A DNA stretch of 64,000 bases, from NCBI RefSeq assembly GCF_040954645.1, contig NC_092813.1, forward strand, positions 20,953,735 to 21,017,734. The letters run 5' to 3'. This stretch comes from Diabrotica undecimpunctata. Taxonomy: Eukaryota; Arthropoda; Insecta; Coleoptera; Chrysomelidae. Position 1 is the first letter of the stretch. Each line of letters starts with the position of its first letter. Below, piece after piece: positions 57,023 through 64,000 of the stretch. Under the pieces are notes generated by a model that was not told the origin of the DNA, ran no database searches, and saw nothing but the letters and a program-made list of their open reading frames with translations. The translations under genes were made by a program, and so were the position numbers.

Positions 57023-57085
57023 AAGAATTTAAAATAAATTTTGTGGAAGTTTTGAAAACAAAGTTTTCAGTGTTTTATTGTTACA

Positions 57086-57098
57086 AACAAAATAATTA
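57086..57098. repeat. PLE target-site duplication, right
   Basis: AACAAAATAATTA, copy of 54868-54880; LINE F reading resumes here. Confidence 0.88.
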
Positions 57099-58325
57099 GT
57101 GATAGAACGGAAATCGTAGATATGTTAGCAGACCAATGCGAATTAAATTCCAGTTATGAAAATTACACTGACAATTTTAAAATTCATAAAAATAACGTAG
57201 AAAAAAAAACATATTGGGATTCGACGGACATAAGATTCACAACCTTAACGTTCCTTTTTCCTTCATAAAACTTGCTGAACCTTTATAATTTTATCTGGAG
57301 TAACCAGGTTTTCTCATCAACTTGGTCAAAAGCAATAATACTACCGCTTCTTAAACTTCTTAATATCTTTAATCAATATTATATGTAAACTGTTAGAGAA
57401 AATGGTAAATAAAAGGCTAAGATAGTTTTTAGAACAATAAAAACTCCTTATTCCACAACAAAGCGGATTTGGGCAAAATCGATCCACTATAGATAACCTA
57501 ATAGACTTAGTCAGGAATACATGAAGCATTTGCAAATAAACAAGATTATATCGCAGTCTTTTTTGCTATTAATAAAGCAAATGATAAAGCAAATAATGAT
57601 ACTGTCTGGCGATTTAATATCATATCAAAATTGCACAATTGCATAATTGGAATATCAGAGGCAATTTGTTAAAATTTATTTCAAATTTTCTTTAATCTCG
57701 CAGCTTCATAGTTCGATCGGGCAACGTTAACTCAGATAAAAAAGTTTAAAAGAAAACGGAGTACCACAAGGATCAGTTATAAGCTCAACCCTTTTTCTAA
57801 TAGCCATAAACGACATACTGCAACAATGCTCACCGATTGTTAAAGAAATATTTGACACTGATGACTTAGTTTTACTTGCCAAAGGAAAAAACTCTACATC
57901 TATTTAAATATAAAAAATTTTAATTTTTAATATTTAAATATAAAATTTTTAATTTGTTTCACAAATAATATCAGATTTGTAGGTATGGTTTTAACCAAAA
58001 GTTCTGGAAAAAACATTAAGAAGAACTTAAAAAATTATACCAAGCAGGATTAAATTTTATGTAAACTATTTTCAGCAAAAACTGTTGAGTAAATCAAAAT
58101 ACACTATAAGATGTGTATAAATCTTTAGTCAGATCCAAACCCGACTATGGTGCGATAGTTTATTCATCAAGCAAAGTAACAGTATTGAAAACCATAAAAA
58201 CTGTTCAAAACACAGCTCTACGAATGGCTACAGGTGCGTTTCGAACTACACCAGTTGAAAGTTTACAACGCTTAACAGGAGAACCACCCCTGAGTTTACG
58301 ATGCAAATACCTTCCTCTCTCATAT
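57099..58325 (+). pseudogene. LINE F reverse transcriptase (heavily decayed)
   Basis: Fragments in several frames: VDMLADQCELNSS (57118-57160), QSGFGQNRSTIDNLIDLV (57458-57512), VFFAINKAND (first catalytic region, 57558-57590), NGVPQGSVISSTLFLIAIND (57755-57815), IFDTDDLVLLAK (57848-57880; the usual YADD reads DTDD), then the open stretch 58113-58325 with KPDYGAIVYSSS, RMATGAFRTTPVESL and GEPPLSLRCKYLPLSYG. Dead by stops and a changed catalytic box. Confidence 0.65.
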
Positions 58326-59175
58326 GGTTCTAAAAAGATATACACTGACGCATCCAAATCTTCAGACGGTGTTGGTGCAGCCATCCTCACACCCAATACA
58401 TCCTTAAAATTCAAATTCAATCCTATTACTTTATCATACGCTGAAGAGTTGTTTGCAATAGTACAAGCAGTTATCCACATAAAAAAATCGAAACAGACCC
58501 CGTCCCTCATAATAACTGATTGACTAAGTTCAATTCGCACTATCAAAAGTTTATATACCAATAATCCAATTGCCTCTATATTCAATCAGAAACAGAGATT
58601 CTAAATAATAATAAGATCACTGTTCATGTTTGTTTCATCATATTTAGGTATACAAGGAAATAAACAAGCAGATGAACTAGCCCGCTTAGCATCCTTCATC
58701 CAGGACTCCATTCTTATTAATGAGGTTTCTTCAGATGACTTCGAGTCAAAAATAAAATATAAAGTGTTAAGTGCGTAGCAAAATAAGTAAAGTGCATCAC
58801 AAAATAAACTCAAGCAACTCTAACAATTAGTGAAACCGTGGCTCCAACCCACAGCGAATAGACACGACCAAGTGAGAATAACATGTTTGCGACTAGGACA
58901 CAGTAATTTTACACATAAACACCTCTTTACGCGAACTGTGCTGCCAATGTGTGAAAATTGTCAAGTAATACTCTCCGTGAAGCATAGACTAACTCAGTGG
59001 AAAACATATGAAACAGCAAGAAAAAAGCACACTATCCCAAATAATATAACGGAAGCCTTAGGAAAAAACATAAATATTAAAAACACAATAAGTTATCTTA
59101 AAGACTTAGTAATTTTTCTTACTTTACCTGTATTGTATTTTATGTCGCTAATAACCCTTGTGGTTACAGCGTAAA
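58326..59175 (+). pseudogene. LINE F RNase H and C-terminal zinc region
   Basis: At about 58328 the thumb text jumps directly to KKIYTDASKSSDGVGAAIL, the RNase H start; the usual linker is missing, so a small deletion is inferred. SYAEELFAIVQAVIHIK, IITD and a LGIQGNKQADELARLA segment follow, with stops near 58523 and 58600. The zinc tail 58830-59174 has CLRLGHSNFTHKHLF and CENCQV. Translation ends shortly before the poly(A). Confidence 0.7.
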
Positions 59176-59187
59176 TAAATAAAAAAA

Positions 59188-60290
59188 AGTACATTAGGGA
59201 TTTAAAATCTACAACAAGGATTATTCTCTAAATTTGGTACTTGATGGCAGCTAACAATACGAAAGAGACACATAGAATATCTAAAAACACGAAGAATACT
59301 GAATTAAGTATGAAACGAAAATAATTAAACCAAAAACAAATGTATTTAATATTAGCAGAAGACAAACATAAAAGTCATAATATTTGAGAACACCGAAATA
59401 GCAGTAACTTGGGGGTACTTTTGGACGAAAATGAGAGATTTGAAAAAAAAAATAAAACTATATAATTTAGTAAACAATATAGTGTGTAGAAAATCTGTGT
59501 ATGTATCTGTGCGAAAGGAGATTCTATACAAGTTGATAATATAATTTAAATAAATATTGTGCAAAATGTAAACTTAATATGATTACTAGCTGTAAATAAA
59601 TATTTTAACTTTGCAGGAAAAATTAACATTTTTAGATAAACAAATCGATGCAAAAGGCAGTTGCGCATTAAAATAATACGAAAAAATCTTTTTTTTTACT
59701 GCAAAAATGTAGCAAAGTAAAGCAAAAAACTACCCTGAGCAGAATAAAGATACCGAATAATTGCCCAATTTTGTCATGTTTTTTCTCTGTTACCCTCGGT
59801 TCCAGTCCCCTTTTATTTGACGTCTTGTACGTCAAAGTCTCAATAATAGCAACAAAAACAGGATCTAATGTTCCTTTGGAAATGCCTCTATATTCGTTTT
59901 TTATGGTTTTGTATTAGTCATCTCCTCAATTTTAATCAGCCGTTTAACGTCACAGTACGACGACACCCTTACGTCCCACCATAAAAGAGACAAAAATAAC
60001 CAGAAGGGATATTAGAATCGTTGTCTTATAAGATACAACACGGGCTCATTCACCAAATACGCCGTTCTCTTGCTGTTTTAAACACACTATATTTCACTGT
60101 ACAATGAAAATTACATGAAAATCCAAGCAGATATCAACATGTAAATCAAGAATATGTTCTAAGCAAAAATTTATAAAATTAATGAATTTAACTTATCAAA
60201 AGTTAATAGCATAATATTTAAAAGATAATTTATTTTAAAATATAAGAGGTAAATTTTAAACTAACACGAAAATTAAATAAGAAATTAAAC
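59188..60290. repeat. Dispersed repeat R, copy 2, right piece
   Basis: Similar to 31035-32060 with an extra segment of about 200 bp near 59400-59610 that is absent from copy 1. Ends near ATTAAATAAGAAATTAAA, present in both copies. Confidence 0.75.
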
Positions 60291-60489
60291 TACTAAGCAA
60301 TTGCAGCAGCTGTTGTTAATAAATCGTCATATTTATTTTTTAAATTCGTTATCTCCGTATCGCTATTTTCATCCGAATAACTTTTATCAATTATTAAAAA
60401 TACTCAGCAAGAAAATTATTAAACATTCTTACCTTATTCGCAAACATCTATTTTGTAAATATACAGAATTGTTTCTTCTTTAAGATGAT
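60291..60489. other. Unassigned AT-rich sequence
   Basis: No feature recognised. Confidence 0.5.
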
Positions 60490-61440
60490 ATCTTCTACTG
60501 AGAGTAGAAGACGTCAACTAGTCATAGCAGCTCGAAATAGATCGGCTGACGTTAGACCAGTCCATTTTCTAAGACGGAGAATCTTCCCAAGACCGTTAAA
60601 AGAGCTTCTGCAATATAATATCCCTCATCCATTCTTGCTTGTTTTCTTTTTTTTATTTAAGATTTTCACGTAAAAGTATGGTAAAAGATGTCTTCATTTC
60701 GCTTCACTATTTTATGCTGCTACTAGTGTTTTTAAATGTTTTCGCAAAATTCTTATTAAGCTTTGTTTTTACTTTTTCCAGGAAGTTGTTTTTCTTTGAG
60801 CCTTATTTTCTTGTGAATTATTTTGAATCGTATGTTGATATTTACAACTAATAAATTATGAGACGAGAAGACATCTTTTGTTTCTGTTCATAAAATCAAC
60901 ATTATTTCCCTCTAGTCTAGAGTATCACTGTGTGCTTTTCGTGTATAAAGTCTTCCTGGATGTAATTTTAAAAATGGATTTATTACAACCATATCCGTGT
61001 GTTGGCAAAATTGGATCATTATTTCTTCTCTGTCGTTTCCTGTGATAACATTATGGTTAGTTTTTTTCAGTTTAAGTAATCTTCAGGAGTCAGATAGAAA
61101 GTTTCTATTGGATGTCAGTGCGTAGACTTTAATTATGTTTTTATTAGAAGGGACTAAATTAATTTTCCATAACACATCTCTGTCTTATAAGGACGCCATT
61201 TCTATTTCTTGTTCATCTCCCGAATAAATGACATGGTCTTCATGTATAATTATTACTTCAGAATCTACCCATCTAACTTGTATGCATTGCAGAAAATGAT
61301 TTGCTATCTTGTCTGCTTGGTACATGCTTTGAATGTTTCACTTATTAATCCTTTTCACTTTAGGGACGTTTATCGGCTGACAGGGGGTCTCGGGGGAGTC
61401 TTCTCGTCCTCTCCCAATTAAAGAGTCCTCGGTACTTATC
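60490..61440 (-). pseudogene. RTE-like LINE: endonuclease start and RT C-terminus
   Basis: Minus strand, from the right: MYQADKIANH and VRWVDSEVIIIHEDHVIYSG (61215-61330), the start of an RTE-like endonuclease; NIIKVYALTSNRN (61100-61150), NDREEIMIQFCQHTDMVV and GRLYTRK (60930-61050), its middle part. Then after a gap, LRKWTGLTSADLFRAAM (60520-60580), the RT C-terminus. Most of the RT is missing. LINE C has the same C-terminal pattern (LRKWFGLTSVELFRSA), so both belong to related families. Many stops. Confidence 0.55.
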
Positions 61441-63296
61441 ACCATTTCTTTTGGATTTTTTTCCTGGATCACCAGGAATATAGTATCCTGGAGATATACT
61501 TACGGATCTTTTATGTGGTAGTCATCTCGTGGCTTTCAATAATTCAACGTGGTTAAAAAATGTAGCTCTTATACCAATAATCGTTGGGTTACTAGAGTTT
61601 GTAGTAGAAGGATATATAGTGACCCTTCTGCCCTCGAAGTCCTAATAGCCATTCAGGGTCGGAAGAAACAAGAGTTAGCCAAGGGAGATTGATAGGAAAT
61701 ATTAAAGACATTTTACTCAAGACAAGTTGAAAAAGAGTAAAATGTGAAGGCCCTTATGATCTGCAAGGTGCGTTTCATAAGAGTATTGATACACTTTGTG
61801 TTCCCGCTTATACCTCGGAGTGTGGACTACAGACTGTATGGCTCGTCCAGCATGTCATAGCATTTTACAATGTACATACCTTAACTTCATAGCCTGACCT
61901 GACAGAATTACTCCTGATACCAACAACAAGATCAGCAATGCCAATACAGCATGGTAATACAATTTTTTGTAACGGCTTATGATTAAATGTTAATTATTGA
62001 AAATATGATTACTGACTTGTAACTGGTTCTACCCATAATTTGGTAAGTAATAAAGAATAAGTAATATAAACACCAGTTATTGAGTATATCCATCACAATC
62101 GGGGTTAGGTATATTTCAATTTTTTTAAGCACTGAGTAGGTTGCAGATGTTTACATGAATCAATTGAAGTATTTAATGTATTATACGGTAGAAGCGCTAT
62201 ATTGAAATGTACTCTACTGTATCAACATTTTTGATAAAATAAAAAACATTTGAAAATTAATTACAGAACATTTGTTTTTTTTTTGGTCTAAAAATATGGT
62301 TTAGAAAAATTATAATAGTTTTGGAGGATTATTGTAAAGGCATAATATTACATAATAAAAATGAGTGTAATTATGGTATATCTACTATAATTATAGTATA
62401 GTTGCTAATAATGGCGCCACTGATGTTTGATTCAAATTTTATAACGCGTCACGGTATAGGGTTAGCAGTGACAAAATCGAATATATAAATTTGGACGTAA
62501 AAATCAGGTAAAATTTCCGAACGCGATATTAGATCAAACCATCTGAACGTCCATTTAAAAATAAGCAAATCGGCATTTTTATGGATTCGAAAAAAATTAT
62601 TAACCATACTGTCCGAAACATGCTGTTACCTAATCTGAGAAAATACACCAAAATTAATTGAAGAACATTTTCCTTGGAATTAATAGCGTAACCTAGCAAG
62701 TTGAAAATTTGATTGCCATTATGCGAAAAAATTTAAAATAAACATAAAATAATTACTCTTTATAAAGGTTCGTTTTTATCCAAAAATATATAACAAACAT
62801 CTTACAGTAATTACCGTCTATATCTTTCTAGTAGCACCAACTGAAATATGCCTATCAATATATACTGAGTGAGTTTTTTGTGCGACAGTGGTCTGTAATT
62901 CCATTATGGTACAGACTATCCAAAAAAGATATTTAGAAAAAATTTAGGTTGATATAATAATTCATATATAAAATAATATAATATATGATTGATTTAAATA
63001 GATAGAAAAAATGAGATTCTCCAGGCTTGGAGAATATATATACTCCTATACGGTGATTAATAACTACGTGGTAAAGCAAACATTTTTTGAGTGGGACACA
63101 CTATCTATTCTCTCATATTTCAATTATTCCTCTCTAATCACTGTTTTTACAATATGAAGTTTTACGCTACTATATAGGATATTTATCAAATTTTGTCCAT
63201 GTTTTATTTTAACATCGCTATGAAATAAGCACCCTGTTAACAAAAAAAGCTCCTTACCAAGAAAATTTTATATATATACAAGGATTTCCACAGTTT
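61441..63296. other. Mostly unassigned sequence
   Basis: 61441-61900 is less AT-rich and may be the 5' part of the RTE-like element on its left. 61900-63296 is AT-rich without recognised coding or repeat structure. Confidence 0.45.
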
Positions 63297-64000
63297 TCAC
63301 TGTATTCCTTCACTCAACCGTTTTCTCCAATTTTTCCTGTTTATCCAGTCCCCTTCCTGTAGGTTTCTTCTACTCATTGCTTCGTCCACTTCATCTCTGA
63401 AAGATCTTTGGGGTCTGCCTCTCTTTCTTCTTCCTATCGGGCTCCACTCTGTTATTCTATTTATTCACCGATTTTGGTCTGCTCTTCTGACATGTCCGTA
63501 CCAGGTTAACCTCTTCTGTTCGATGTAGTCTATTATGTCGGAGTTCATTCCAATTCTCCTCTTAATCTCCATGTTATTTATTCTATATCTTCTTGTTAAT
63601 CTGCAGCTTCTCCTTAGGAATTCCATCTCTGTTGCTCTTATTTTGTTTTTGGTTTTCTTATTTATTGTTCAATTTTCACACCCATAAGTGAGTATACTTC
63701 TTGTCATGGTATTATATATTTTTTTCTTTGTTTTCATGCCGATGTTCTTATCCCATAGTACCGGGTTCAATTTTCGTATGCAGTCTCTTGTTTGTCCTAG
63801 TCTATTTTTTATATCTTCCTCCGTTGTTCCTTTATTTGATATTATAAAGCCTAAATACTTATACTTGTCTGTTCCTTTGATTTGTTTACCTTCGTCTATT
63901 TCCAGCTGTTTTATTACTGTATTCTCCGTTGTTAGGTATTCAGTTTTCTTTAGGTTTATTTCCGTCCCATTCTTTGTATATTCCTGCTCCAGTTTTCTCA
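63297..64000 (-). pseudogene. RTE-like LINE reverse transcriptase, C-terminal third (runs off window)
   Basis: Read from 64000 leftwards: KYLGFIISNKGTTEEDIKNR (63780-63860), RKLNPVLWDKNIGMK, YNTMTRSILTYGCENW, EFLRRSCRLTRRYRINNME, NSDIIDYIEQKRLTWYGHVR, then after a TGA in place of Trp (near 63466) INRITEWSPIGRRKRGRPQR and FRDEVDEAMSRR. Ends with TGA at 63297-63299. This is the thumb and C-terminal end of an RTE-like RT; the catalytic part is outside the window. Only one stop was seen, so it is less decayed than other RTE-like pieces here. Confidence 0.85.

Larger units (their letters stand above)
54881..57085. mobile_element. Penelope-like element, inverted pair in one insertion
   Basis: Two copies meet head to head: a minus copy (54921-55691) and a longer plus copy (55692-57085). 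The 771-bp arms 54921-55691 and 56315-57085 are almost perfect reverse complements; the spacer 55692-56314 holds the RT. A single 13-bp duplication flanks the pair, so both were inserted together. 40 bp of unexplained sequence (54881-54920) lie at the left end. Both copies are 5'-truncated. Confidence 0.88.
53405..59187 (+). mobile_element. LINE F, decayed I-clade LINE carrying a PLE insertion
   Basis: ORF1 C-terminus, endonuclease, RT, RNase H and zinc tail follow in order, ending in CGCTAATAACCCTTGTGG, AAATAAATAAAAAAAA, a 3' end very like that of the LINE at 491-1593 (TCGCTAATAACCTTTGGG). It is 5'-truncated within ORF1. It sits in repeat R, which resumes at 59188; about 235 bp of R seem lost at the insertion. 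Confidence 0.75.

Noticed and set aside
60639..60851. 70-codon Phe-rich plus-strand frame
   Set aside because: Antisense or intergenic to the RTE-like piece; hydrophobic composition arises from T-rich DNA.

Overview
This window reads as intergenic or heterochromatic DNA from an AT-rich insect genome, possibly a beetle (the lineage is inference). No host protein-coding gene, tRNA or rRNA was recognised in 64 kb. Almost everything that can be named is a transposable element: Ty3/gypsy and BEL/Pao LTR elements, I-clade and Jockey-clade LINEs, RTE-like LINEs, a Penelope-like element (PLE) and a Tc1/mariner element, often nested and several with visible target-site duplications (TSDs). Long (TA)n tracts separate blocks.

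Layout. 1-5880: a Ty3/gypsy element on +, cut by an I-type LINE in its protease. Downstream of its integrase lies a broken reading frame resembling a macro domain (ADP-ribose hydrolase, OARD1/TARG1-like) followed by a CCCH zinc finger. 5994-8035: a Tc1 element in a (TA)n tract, containing a long hairpin and a hammerhead-like motif. 9471-9520: a complete hammerhead ribozyme motif. 12935-14245: decayed LINE pieces. 14536-22708: a full-length I-clade LINE (LINE A, TSD 13 bp) holding a Jockey LINE (LINE B, TSD 13 bp) and an RTE-like fragment (LINE C, TSD 11 bp). 24561-26584 and about 26600-28985: two internally deleted LINEs with fused ORFs (D and E). 28986-35033: decayed AT-rich sequence with RTE remnants and a dispersed repeat R.

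35034-53361 is a BEL/Pao element (BEL A, 603-bp LTRs, TSD GTATT) that keeps an RT YIDD motif but has lost the integrase catalytic core. Inside its RT sits a second, env-bearing BEL/Pao element on the minus strand (BEL B, 39251-50569, TSD CTCTT). BEL B has a 1500-codon open frame running gag, protease, RNase H, integrase and the Env N-terminus, with the whole RT domain missing in frame. Its two complete LTRs look identical, so it moved recently and presumably with RT supplied in trans. The left side holds a third LTR and a partial duplication, either a real rearrangement or an assembly join.

53405-59187: a decayed I-clade LINE (LINE F) carrying an inverted pair of PLE copies (54881-57085, 13-bp TSD). 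59188-60290: the rest of repeat R. 60490-61440 and 63297-64000: RTE-like LINE pieces on the minus strand, the latter running off the window. Reading by eye cannot give exact identities or family names; similarity calls rest on recognised motifs.
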